DNA of 39,552 bases from Sulfobacillus benefaciens. GTDB lineage: Bacteria > Bacillota > Sulfobacillia > Sulfobacillales > Sulfobacillaceae. The first letter of the stretch is position 1. Each line of letters starts with the position of its first letter. The translations under genes and the position numbers were made by a program. The notes under the pieces were generated by a model. It was given only the letters and a program-made list of their open reading frames with translations, was not told the DNA's origin and did not search any database. The stretch covers positions 26,508-66,059 of the forward strand of contig PXYT01000034.1 of NCBI GenBank assembly GCA_003023725.1, written 5' to 3'. This document shows, piece after piece, positions 24,784 through 34,313 of the stretch.

Positions 24784-25800
24784 ATGTCCAATATGAGTCC
24801 CGACGTGATTACACAACCTGCAGAAGGAATTTTCCGCATAGCGATTCCGGTTCCTTTGCCCTTGAAATATCTCTACAGCTATGTAATATCGATGGATTCC
24901 CAATATCTAATCCTCGATTTAGGCATGGATACACCGGAAGCGCGTCAAACCTGGATGAATGTCAGCAAACACCTGGGCCTCGCCCCTGGCAGAGTGTCGT
25001 CCGTCTTCATTACACATTTTCATCCGGACCACGTGGGGTTGGCACAGTTTGCAGCGGACTTGTGGGATGCTCCTCTCTTTATGTGGGGACAAGAAATTGA
25101 TACCGTTTACCAGATTTTTGGCAACTCTTCCCGGAACCTGGTGCCCTTTCTGGAGTTTCATGGAATGCCTCATGATCTCGCGACGTATGTGGACCAAGAA
25201 CAGTTTTTCACGAAATCCGTCGTGCGGTTGCCGGCACAGCCACCAATCCAACCACTCGATCCCTTGACGACATGGGGCCCTCTCCAGCTCCTCGACCAAC
25301 CGGGGCACACGGACCATCAGTTGCTACTATACTGGCCGGAGAGGGAACTGCTTTTTACGGGAGATCAAATTTTGGCGAGAATTACCCCTAACATCAGCTT
25401 GTGGCCCAATACCGACCCAGACCCCTTGGCGTCCTATCTACAGTCGCTGCGATACCTTCACCAACTGCCTGTCAAGATGGGGCTGCCGGCGCATGAAGCC
25501 ATTATTCCCGACGTTCCGGGAAGAATAACCGAAATTATCCATCATCACGACGACAGGGCGCAGCGTATTCTCGATTTGATCAATGAGCCTCATACAGCTT
25601 TTGAGGTGGCACAGAAACTTTTTACGCGGCCTTTGACACAATTCCAATGGCGCTTCGCCGTCAGTGAAACGCTGGCCCACCTTGAGTATTTGCGTCGCCG
25701 TCAACTCGTGACATTTCGTGAGACCAATCACAAAGGATTTTACCAAACGCTTCGCGATGATCTTGCTGAATCACCAGAAGGCGGGACAGCTTTAGGTTAA
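24784..25800 (+). CDS. MBL-fold metallo-hydrolase with C-terminal winged-helix-like domain
   Basis: 338 residues from ATG 24784, eight bases after GAGGAGG. The ATG at 24780 is closer to the ribosome site but opens another frame. Binuclear metal site HFHPDH at 78-83 (THFHPDHVGL), then PGHTDHQ, FTGDQIL and GLPAHE supply the further ligands. The region after about 265 (RAQRILDLINEPHTAFEVAQKLF...LEYLRRRQLV) resembles the small winged helix found in LACTB2-like and related hydrolases. Substrate unknown: thioester, lactone or RNA hydrolysis all occur in this superfamily. It is convergent with the glycerate-kinase-like gene, whose stop lies 43 bases away. Confidence 0.85.
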   Translation: MSNMSPDVITQPAEGIFRIAIPVPLPLKYLYSYVISMDSQYLILDLGMDTPEARQTWMNVSKHLGLAPGRVSSVFITHFHPDHVGLAQFAADLWDAPLFMWGQEIDTVYQIFGNSSRNLVPFLEFHGMPHDLATYVDQEQFFTKSVVRLPAQPPIQPLDPLTTWGPLQLLDQPGHTDHQLLLYWPERELLFTGDQILARITPNISLWPNTDPDPLASYLQSLRYLHQLPVKMGLPAHEAIIPDVPGRITEIIHHHDDRAQRILDLINEPHTAFEVAQKLFTRPLTQFQWRFAVSETLAHLEYLRRRQLVTFRETNHKGFYQTLRDDLAESPEGGTALG

Positions 25801-25843
25801 CTCAAAAGTTCCACTCTTGGCCCTTACATCGAATTCATCGAAT

Positions 25844-26944
25844 TCAACGCATCCACGCAGCCACGCGGTAGGCGGCTTGCTGTAATAAATGGACACGCAT
25901 CCGCTCCACGTCGCGTGCTCTGCGAGGCTTGTCTATTAGGGGATAAATCCCTTTCAAAGAATGCCTGTAATACTGCATGTACTGCTCACCCAGCCGTTCC
26001 ACGATCGCGACCAGGGGAGTGGAGAAAGGGAGCAGCCGGCGTGAGAGGGTAGGTGCCAGACTTATCATTTGCGATTCATCCAAAGTTCGTTGGGCGGTTA
26101 ACACCCAGTCAGCCTGTTGACAATATTGCTCAAGGTGAAAAATGTCTAGCAGAAAGTCCGTGGCCTCTTTATATTGGGCTCCCATTGCTAAAAAAGCCAA
26201 TCCCAAACCTCCTCCCTCACCGGCTGCGGGATGCTGCAGCAGTGAGGTTGCAAAGAAATCTTCTAAAAGAGTAGCATAGTGCCACATTTGCCGATCAACG
26301 GCCGCCAATTGATAGGTTGGAAGTCCTTTGAGACTTCCGTCACGAAAAGTCACCCCGTTTTTGCCACTCACAGCCAGAAGTCGAGGATACAGCACTATCA
26401 AAGGAATTGATGGAATTCGCCAGTTGGGAGACTTGGCAATGTGATGAACCCGTTCCAGAGCCCGTAAGCCACGCGGAATATCTTCGCCTCTCTCATCCGC
26501 GAACGTCAAACCAAAATATTCAAGGAGGCCAATGCCACCGTCATGGGTCATCACATCCCCTAGGCTTACCACGATTTGATAAGGATGAAAACGGGCGACG
26601 TCGCTAATCATAGGTCCCAACCCCCATGAACTGGCACGGGATATATCCGACAACTCGGTCTCGCCTAGTATTTCCCCGGCATCAATCATCGCCGTGCCGT
26701 CTGGCAGTAGAGCCCACCGGGCTTCGACCGACCGTCCCGAGGCATTACGGGTGACAGCACGGCGAATCCGCCCTGAAAGAGCGCGAACCACGATATCAAT
26801 GGTGCCGCGTCCTCCTCCGGGAATGGGTCGCACCATCGTTCTGGTCTCCTCGCAACATTGGCGGATTCCCCGCTCTAAGGCATCCGCCACCGCCTGGGAT
26901 CCGACATTGGGCAAGAACCTGGTTGGTGCTATCAAGACATTCAT
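25844..26944 (-). CDS. Glycerate kinase-like protein, divergent (GlxK/GarK family)
   Basis: 366 residues, the usual length. The family fold is recognisable: opening strand NVLIAPTRFLPNVGSQAVADALERGI, then PIPGGGRGT where typical members have PxxDGGEGT, SSWGLGPMI, and SLGDVMTHDGGIGLLEYFG where typical members have GxGGSATNDGGxGMLxALG. Glycerate kinases phosphorylate D-glycerate to 2-phosphoglycerate. Loss of the DGGEGT acid and of GGSAT means that activity is doubtful; it could be a related kinase with another substrate or a non-catalytic relative. ATG 26944 is preceded by GGGAGT. No glycerate or glyoxylate genes flank it. Confidence 0.68.
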   Translation of the reverse strand: MNVLIAPTRFLPNVGSQAVADALERGIRQCCEETRTMVRPIPGGGRGTIDIVVRALSGRIRRAVTRNASGRSVEARWALLPDGTAMIDAGEILGETELSDISRASSWGLGPMISDVARFHPYQIVVSLGDVMTHDGGIGLLEYFGLTFADERGEDIPRGLRALERVHHIAKSPNWRIPSIPLIVLYPRLLAVSGKNGVTFRDGSLKGLPTYQLAAVDRQMWHYATLLEDFFATSLLQHPAAGEGGGLGLAFLAMGAQYKEATDFLLDIFHLEQYCQQADWVLTAQRTLDESQMISLAPTLSRRLLPFSTPLVAIVERLGEQYMQYYRHSLKGIYPLIDKPRRARDVERMRVHLLQQAAYRVAAWMR

Positions 26945-28851
26945 GCGCTTTACTCCCTGTCATTGAAATTCCGTACTCGGTCATGAGTACCATGCCTTTT
27001 GTGAATTGGTGCGCCTGGATAGTATGCGCAGACTTTTTATGTTCGCGCGTATCCAATTGCCTGAATCCGATCACGGAATGTCGCGGGACATCCATTGCCT
27101 TCTCAGTCCACTCGATATGCTTCCAAGCTAATAGATTCGGAAATATGAAGAACGTCGGTCCGGTAACATGTGAGGTCAGGATTTACACCACCGTAAAGGA
27201 TTTTTACTCTGAAAATTAAGAATAGCTAACGAGGCAAGGCCGTGTTAGATCTTACTAGCCAAGCTTGTGGTGCCTGGTAAACATCCCCATACGCTGTCCG
27301 CAATCCTTCGCCTGCCGCACACGTGAAAAAGGGGAAGCTTTCAAATACTATGACCCTCTTGTCTTCCTTGTGTGCACGACCATTTATTACTCGAAGTTTC
27401 CTTTCCGGTCGGGCCTAATAAGGCGCTCAAAGATTTCTTCTCATGGTTCAGCCAAAACAACACGGATTTTCTCACGCTTTCGTGTCGATATCTTAACCAA
27501 ACAGTTCGACAAAAACAGAATAAATCCTGCTGAGGTGTTGTCGCCTCGGAAAAAATCTGAAATCACCGACTTCTTCTCCACAAGGCACCGCGGCAACCGG
27601 TGACCGCTCGTGACAAAAATACGTTCCCTTTTGATGGGTTGCTCAGGATGAAGCCAAGAACCCTTGGTTTTTCGCATCGCCTGCAACACCCACCAACATG
27701 CCGATTGTCTTCAGCTCTTCCCAAGTTCAACCACGACCATTTCACTGGTTGTCTAGTGCGTCCGGGTCTCCAAAGGAACGGCGGTCATCGTCTCAAGCAC
27801 CAATCCTGCAAGACCGAAAACCGCGGCTGCTGACGTTAACTCCGCTGTCGCGTACATCCCCTTGAGTTATATAAGAGGCTTGCCCTCGTTCGTCGGGCTC
27901 GCAGATTTCCCCTGGTTTTCGCTCATGAGTGGCGCCTTTCATATGATCAGGTTATTCCAGCGGCAAATGTTTGGGCGATCTGTTGTCGGCGATCGGTTTC
28001 GCTGTTGCAAATAATGGGCAACGCCTTGCCAGCGTTTTCCGTGAAGTTTGCTTTTGCACCCATAGAACTTGCTATGAGGTTCTTTGAATCGGTTCGTCGT
28101 CACGTCATCTGAGAAGGAGTTCGCCGACTACCGAAGAAGCCAGTTTCTTGGGTCTGTGATCTTGCGAGCGTCATTTTGACTGCGCCTCGACTGCGACTCT
28201 CGATCCTCTCCATGGCTTTTCTTCGCGCCTTCCGCTCGGACTCTCGCCGGACCGGCTCCACTTTTTGCCTTCCGTTGCATGCAAAGCTTTGGCTGGTTTC
28301 TGTGATAAAGGAGGATGCCGAGAACGCCCTGGACGCCTCAATATCCGGAATGGCCTATAATAAATGCTGCCACAAAAGTTGAAACCCAATCCTTATCCAT
28401 TACCTGGTCCGCCAGTCACCAAGTCAATACCACAAGTTTCCACCGTGTCCGCGAGTCCTAAATTCTCCCCATACGTTCAGTGCGTTGCAGCCACGGGAAT
28501 CTGGACAAATCTTTAACCTATGCTATTCTCCCCGGAACAAATGATTTATGCACAGTCACCGGGACCCTCATGGCGAACGGAAGGCATGTGGCCGGGTTAT
28601 AGATGCCCTTCAGGAGCCAATGCGGTGACTATAGAAAGCGAGGGGGCTCTTGGATGCAGTTTTGGCGAGTCGTGGATCCAACAGCAGAACAGCCGGTGAT
28701 GCTAAAAAACTCGCGATCAGCGGTCTGCGGCAGGGTGCCTTCGACCACTTTTCCAATACGTTGCAACGGTTCGTGCATCATTGTGAGTTCTACGAATTCT
28801 GTAAGGCCCCCGGTCATGTTGATGAAGCGCTCAGTGTCCTCGATAAGGCCA
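26945..28851. other. 1.9-kb stretch without recognisable genes
   Basis: Frames are short, overlap on both strands and lack ribosome sites and motifs. A minus-strand open stretch (about 28629-28850) reads IEDTERFINMTGGLTEF and continues protein-like for about 70 codons, but has no start signal and is crossed by the tRNA-Thr terminator. The region may be decayed accessory DNA. Confidence 0.45.
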
Positions 28852-28878
28852 ATAAAAAAGTCCCGAGGATGGCTCGGG
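28852..28878 (-). terminator. Terminator of tRNA-Thr
   Basis: Minus strand: stem CCCGAG, loop CCATC, stem CTCGGG, then ACTTTTTTATT. It lies ten bases past the tRNA 3' end. Confidence 0.85.
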
Positions 28879-28888
28879 GCAAATTATG

Positions 28889-28964
<76 letters not shown>

Positions 28965-28976
28965 AGTCCGTTCCCA

Positions 28977-29005
28977 ATTATACTCGCTTTTATGCAGCTT
29001 GACAA
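28977..29005 (-). promoter_or_regulatory. Promoter of tRNA-Thr
   Basis: Minus strand TTGTCA (29000-29005), 17-base spacer, perfect TATAAT (28977-28982). The start would fall a few bases before the tRNA. Confidence 0.8.
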
Positions 29006-29114
29006 CCAGGCGATTTGACTCATAAAGTACCCGGAAAGGCATCGTAGCCTCACAAAAATCCATTCAATCATGAGAGTTATGTCTGAATAGCTGTCACACG
29101 CAATATCGAGCGCG

Positions 29115-29849
29115 TCACGCGTCTGCTAAATATCCGGGATTTTTGCCGGCCTGATGAGTATATTCCAAAAGTTTTTTGACCGTCTCGTGTGAAGCGGTGC
29201 CCGTCGCAGGCAAATGCATCATAACCTGGAAAGTTTCCACGGATTTTCTTACTTCTCGCGAGAAAATTCCATTAAGCGACCCGGAATAGACTTTGGCTAA
29301 TTTTAATAGACGTTGTAATTCCACAACATCTTCCCCGATTTCCCCGAAGCTTAATTCGCGCCGAATCGGCGTGTAGGGGGTAATTCCTTCAATAATGACC
29401 GGGGTCCCCAAGCTGATCAAAGCGTAAAGCTGTTCTACATCACGATTATACATCCGGAAGCATCCGTGGGAGGCCACAGTGCCTACGGTCCATGGCTTGT
29501 TTGTGCCATGTATGCCGTAAATACCCCATGGTGCAGAAAATCGTATCCACCGGGTACCAAAGCCATCTCCCCAGATGGCCTTCTGGGTTACGACAAATTC
29601 ACCACGGGGACTGGGCGTTTGTGGCTTGCCCACGGCAACAGGGTAAACATGAAAAAGCTTATCGTTTCGATAGAGGAATAGTTTACGCTCGGGGACATTG
29701 ATGACAATTTTGGTTGAAACTCTTTTGGCAGAAGCCCGCACCGTACGGTGGGGCATACTCCAAATTAATCCGCCGTAGAGAACCACCAGTAGTACCCCGG
29801 TCATAATCAAAAGCCACGGCCACCGAACCCGTCGTTCGTCCACTTTCAT
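29115..29849 (-). CDS. L,D-transpeptidase (YkuD domain) with peptidoglycan-binding domain
   Basis: 244 residues from ATG 29849, which overlaps the stop of the upstream membrane protein (ATGA) and follows GGGAGG by ten bases. Membrane anchor at about 12-31 (LLIMTGVLLVVLYGGLIW), then the YkuD domain with TKIVINVPERKLFLY and the active-site pattern IHGTNKPWTVGTVASHGCFRM: His114, His128 and nucleophile Cys130. The C-terminal 70 residues (GEIGEDVVELQRLLKLAKVYSG) form a peptidoglycan_binding_1 domain. It makes 3-3 cross-links or modifies the cell wall on the outer face, as in spore-former cortex or wall enzymes. Confidence 0.93.
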   Translation of the reverse strand: MKVDERRVRWPWLLIMTGVLLVVLYGGLIWSMPHRTVRASAKRVSTKIVINVPERKLFLYRNDKLFHVYPVAVGKPQTPSPRGEFVVTQKAIWGDGFGTRWIRFSAPWGIYGIHGTNKPWTVGTVASHGCFRMYNRDVEQLYALISLGTPVIIEGITPYTPIRRELSFGEIGEDVVELQRLLKLAKVYSGSLNGIFSREVRKSVETFQVMMHLPATGTASHETVKKLLEYTHQAGKNPGYLADA

Positions 29850-30241
29850 GGAATGTCGGCCTCCCATGCGGTCCATAGAGTAAACGCCAGCCACACTGCG
29901 GCCATCACCTTGGCGGTGGGAAAGTCCAGCAATGACCAAAGACTTTGTGGACCGAAAAAGTTTGTAAAACTCCCCGCGGGCGCTATGGCTATGATTAGTG
30001 CCGGCAAACCGTGCGTGACAATTTTAAATCGGTCGGCACGCACCTTAAGCCCTTTTTTCACATGTCCTGCAATCCGCCCAAATTCGGCTATGCCCAGTAC
30101 AACAATAGGCCACAGAATCATCTGCCAAGCCATCCACTCCGGACGTTGGTCAATGGGTAAATCCCGGAACCCCAAACTCAGAACCACGAGGCCCCATATC
30201 ATCAAAAACGAAGATCCAATTATGACGATTCGTCGCATCAT
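29846..30241 (-). CDS. Hypothetical membrane protein coupled to the L,D-transpeptidase
   Basis: 131 residues from ATG 30241, six bases after GAGGTGG; the frame is open to 30256 but that start is poorer. Hydrophobic segments at about 3-23 (IVIIGSSFLMIWGLVVLSLGF), 38-54 (AWQMILWPIVVLGIAEF), 78-95 (LPALIIAIAPAGSFTNFF) and 108-126, so three or four helices. A basic loop (HVKKGLKVRADRFK) lies between the second and third. Not a family I can name. The ATGA overlap with the transpeptidase gene suggests a shared role at the cell envelope. Confidence 0.65.
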   Translation of the reverse strand: MMRRIVIIGSSFLMIWGLVVLSLGFRDLPIDQRPEWMAWQMILWPIVVLGIAEFGRIAGHVKKGLKVRADRFKIVTHGLPALIIAIAPAGSFTNFFGPQSLWSLLDFPTAKVMAAVWLAFTLWTAWEADIP

Positions 30242-30479
30242 GACAAGCCACCTCATTGAACCCTATGAGCGACCATCGAGGATTATAACCAGGATTGGAT
30301 GTAAAAACGCAATATGGGAACAATGGTATACGTACAACAAAGAGGGAACAGCCGGGTTCAAGTGGCACTCTCTTGGCTGGGCGATTGGAAAAGATATAAA
30401 GACAAGTAGAATGGCCGGCAAAGGCCCCGGCTACACGAGAAAGTCTTCATATCTGTTTGTCATCGAGTTTCCGTGGTTT

Positions 30480-31124
30480 TCAATCGTTGGGATGTTGCCC
30501 ATAATGACGGAATTGATCGCGTACCGCCGTGATTTCCTCTGGACTCAAAACGCGGGGATTGCCAATGCTTCGAGCACGATAGAATAACCGCGCCGTCCAC
30601 TCAACGTCCAGGGCAGTTTGGTAGGCCGCAGTCAAGCTGGACCCGACCGTTACTAGTCCATGGTTAGCCAGAAGTACGGCCCGGTCGTGGGAACCCATTG
30701 TCTTAAGCGCATTCTGGGCCAACTGATCGGTTCCGTACGTGGCATATGGAGCGCAGTTCACCTCATAGACGGACAAGGACATCTGGTAATGTACAGGAAC
30801 TATGGGTTCTCCCAATGCGGCAAAAATAGTGGCGTATTCGGAATGGGTGTGAACAATCGCACCAATATCAGGTTGGTTACGATAGAAAGCCAAATGAAGC
30901 GGTAACTCCGATGAGGGGCGAGCAGGGGATTCCACAATTTTCCCTGAAACGATCTCGACACCCACTATGTTATTCGCGTCCACCTCGTCAAACGGTATGC
31001 CGGATGGTGTTATCCATAGCAGATCATTATCGCGGACGCTCAAGTTGCCCGTTGTGCCAAACGCTAGACGGTCCTGAACCATACGACGGGAATATTTAAC
31101 GAGTTCATCTCTCACCTCTACCAT
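30480..31124 (-). CDS. Class II aldolase/adducin family protein (L-fuculose-phosphate aldolase-like)
   Basis: 214 residues from ATG 31124. GGAGG sits only one base before this ATG, so GTG 31115, ten bases after it, is also plausible; the ATG at 31145 lies inside the tRNA-Gly terminator and is unlikely. Motifs: GTTGNLSVR and WITPSG (substrate phosphate), ARPSSELPLH with the catalytic Glu, zinc ligands HTHSEYAT and NHGLVTVG. The family cleaves or epimerises ketose phosphates, for example L-fuculose-1-P or L-ribulose-5-P, or works in methionine salvage. No sugar operon surrounds it, so the substrate is open. Confidence 0.85.
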   Translation of the reverse strand: MVEVRDELVKYSRRMVQDRLAFGTTGNLSVRDNDLLWITPSGIPFDEVDANNIVGVEIVSGKIVESPARPSSELPLHLAFYRNQPDIGAIVHTHSEYATIFAALGEPIVPVHYQMSLSVYEVNCAPYATYGTDQLAQNALKTMGSHDRAVLLANHGLVTVGSSLTAAYQTALDVEWTARLFYRARSIGNPRVLSPEEITAVRDQFRHYGQHPND

Positions 31125-31144
31125 CCCTCCACGGCCGCGAAACA

Positions 31145-31169
31145 TAAAAATAGCTCGCCATTTGGCGAG
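31145..31169 (-). terminator. Terminator of tRNA-Gly
   Basis: Minus strand: CTCGCCA, loop AA, TGGCGAG, then CTATTTTTATG. It starts five bases after the tRNA CCA end and just ahead of the aldolase ribosome site, so the aldolase needs read-through or its own promoter. Confidence 0.82.
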
Positions 31170-31173
31170 GTTA

Positions 31174-31249
31174 TGGAGCGGAAGACGGGACTCGAACCCG
31201 CGACTTTCGGCTTGGGAAGCCGACGTTCTACCAACTGAACTACTTCCGC
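31174..31249 (-). tRNA. tRNA-Gly (anticodon CCC)
   Basis: Minus-strand cloverleaf: acceptor GCGGAAG/CTTCCGC, D arm GTTCAGTTGGTAGAAC, anticodon stem TCGGC/GCCGA around TTCCCAA (anticodon CCC), T arm CGGGTTCGAGTCCCG. Discriminator T, CCA encoded. Reads GGG. Confidence 0.95.
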
Positions 31250-31259
31250 AACTGCTATA

Positions 31260-31288
31260 ACATTATCATGTTATCCCGCGTAAAGCAA
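31260..31288 (-). promoter_or_regulatory. Probable promoter of tRNA-Gly
   Basis: Minus strand TTGCTT (31283-31288), 17-base spacer, TAATGT (31260-31265). A perfect inverted repeat ATAACAT/ATGTTAT (31257-31263, 31268-31274) overlaps the -10 box. Confidence 0.5.
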
Positions 31289-31600
31289 CGCCTCTCGGTA
31301 CAAAACCGGAAAAAGGAGTCTCCGGCGAGTTTTTCCCAGCCAATGGTTTCAGAATGTTCTCGTAGTTGGCAACGAAGCCATCGCCGGCTCGAACAGGGCC
31401 CGGTGAGATATCCGGCAGCAGCCCGTGCAAAAGTCACCTACGCCAATGACAGGAGAGACTACGACGTTAAAGAATCCCGTGTATTTGTTTTGAGGTCACT
31501 GAAAGATTTGGACGCTGCAATCGGACCTTGAGATTCTGTCGCCGCGTGGCGGGACACAGTGAACGGCAATTCGCTCTCTATACCGTCTTGGAGCCCAGGG
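31289..31600. other. Gene-free stretch upstream of tRNA-Gly
   Basis: No gene, RNA or repeat recognised between the tRNA-Gly promoter and the purA terminator. Confidence 0.45.
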
Positions 31601-31632
31601 AAAAAATTGGCGCCCCTTTGTGCAAGGCGCCA
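31601..31632 (-). terminator. Terminator of the yybS-rplI-lonC-dnaB-purA operon
   Basis: Minus strand: TGGCGCC (31626-31632), a loop of eleven bases, GGCGCCA (31608-31614), then ATTTTTT (31601-31607). Lies 30 bases after the purA stop. Confidence 0.82.
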
Positions 31633-31662
31633 TGGTGGAGCAGGTAGGAGCGAGAAATCTCC

Positions 31663-32961
<1,299 letters not shown>

Positions 32962-32984
32962 TCACTTAAAAGTGCACCAGACCT

Positions 32985-34313
32985 TTATACCTCGACCGGC
33001 GTTGTGTTAAAGAATTTTCCAATGTCCTTCTTGAATAGAAGATTAACGGTACCTGTCGGTCCATTACGTTGCTTTGCCACGATCAGTTCAGTGATATCCG
33101 GGTTCGCGGCGTCCTTCACATAATAATCTTCCCGGTAGAGAAAAGCGACAATGTCCGCATCCTGCTCAATAGCTCCCGACTCTCTTAAATCAGAAAGCAT
33201 TGGACGTTTCTCTTGGCGGCTTTCTACAGCCCGGGAAAGTTGCGAGAGTGCCATCACCGGTACATCCAGCTCTCGTGCTAAAGCTTTTAAGGAACGGGAT
33301 ATATCTGAAATTTCTTGTTGGCGATTTTCGGACCGCCGGCCCGACATGAGTTGCATGTAATCGATTATGACCAATCCGATATTGTGCTGAGCCTTCATTT
33401 GCCGGGATTTTGCCCGTACTTCCAGGGCCGAAATTCCCGGCGTATCGTCGATATAGATCGGAGCCTCTCCCAAACGTCCCAAAGCGTGGCTGACGATAGC
33501 CCACATATTGTCATCCATTTCACCTGTTCTGAGCCTTTGCGCCGGCAACTCGGCCTCGGCACTCAGCAATCTTAAAGCCAGCTGTTCGCGCGACATTTCC
33601 AGACTGAATATCGCAACCGGTACGTGATCATACAGGGCGACATAACGGGCCAAATTCAAACAGAGCATGGTCTTCCCCATAGAGGGACGGGCTGCCACTA
33701 TGATGAGGTCGGATTTTTGCAGTCCTGCCGTCATTCGGTCCAAATCATGAAATCCGGTAGGCAGTCCGACGAGCTTGCCCTTGTTGGCATAAAGCACCTC
33801 GAGACGGGTAAAGGTTTCCAGCAGAACCTGATGTAAACTGACATAGTCGCGTTGCCCACCTTGGGCCAACGAAAACAAGTCTTTCTGTGCCCGGTCCACT
33901 AGATCCTGCGCCGGCAGATCATTTTGATACGCTTCAGATATGAGTTTCGTAGACACTGATATAATGCGGCGCATAATCGAAGCTTCTTTAACGATCTTGG
34001 CGTAATATTCAATATGAGCAGCCGTCGGGACAGCCGAAGCCAGCTCCATTAAATAGGCCAGTCCTCCCACCGTCTCTAGGTCGGCATTTTGTCTCAACTG
34101 TTCTCCCACTACTACAACATCCAGCGGTTTCGCTTGATTAAAGAGCTCGACGCACGCCTCAAAAATCCGCCGATGAGTCTCATGATAAAAATCGCCCGAC
34201 TGTAGAATTTCTACAGCTTTGGCTACGGCCTCAGGATGAATCAGCATCGACCCTAGGACTGAGACTTCGGCATCGGGATTATGGGGCGGTGTGCGAACGG
34301 TATCCATATTCAC
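32985..34313 (-). CDS. dnaB: Replicative DNA helicase
   Basis: 442 residues. Start taken as GTG 34313, which overlaps the lonC stop (GTGA) and lies five bases after GAGGTG; ATG 34307 is the alternative. N-terminal primase-binding domain (about 10-110: PDAEVSVLGSMLIHPEA), linker, then the RecA-like ATPase with Walker A RPSMGKT at 209-215, Walker B IGLVIIDYMQLM, and the H4 region SQLSRAVESRQEKRPMLSDL followed by SGAIEQDADIVAFLYR. It unwinds DNA ahead of the fork as a hexamer. Translationally coupled to lonC. Confidence 0.96.
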   Translation of the reverse strand: MNMDTVRTPPHNPDAEVSVLGSMLIHPEAVAKAVEILQSGDFYHETHRRIFEACVELFNQAKPLDVVVVGEQLRQNADLETVGGLAYLMELASAVPTAAHIEYYAKIVKEASIMRRIISVSTKLISEAYQNDLPAQDLVDRAQKDLFSLAQGGQRDYVSLHQVLLETFTRLEVLYANKGKLVGLPTGFHDLDRMTAGLQKSDLIIVAARPSMGKTMLCLNLARYVALYDHVPVAIFSLEMSREQLALRLLSAEAELPAQRLRTGEMDDNMWAIVSHALGRLGEAPIYIDDTPGISALEVRAKSRQMKAQHNIGLVIIDYMQLMSGRRSENRQQEISDISRSLKALARELDVPVMALSQLSRAVESRQEKRPMLSDLRESGAIEQDADIVAFLYREDYYVKDAANPDITELIVAKQRNGPTGTVNLLFKKDIGKFFNTTPVEV

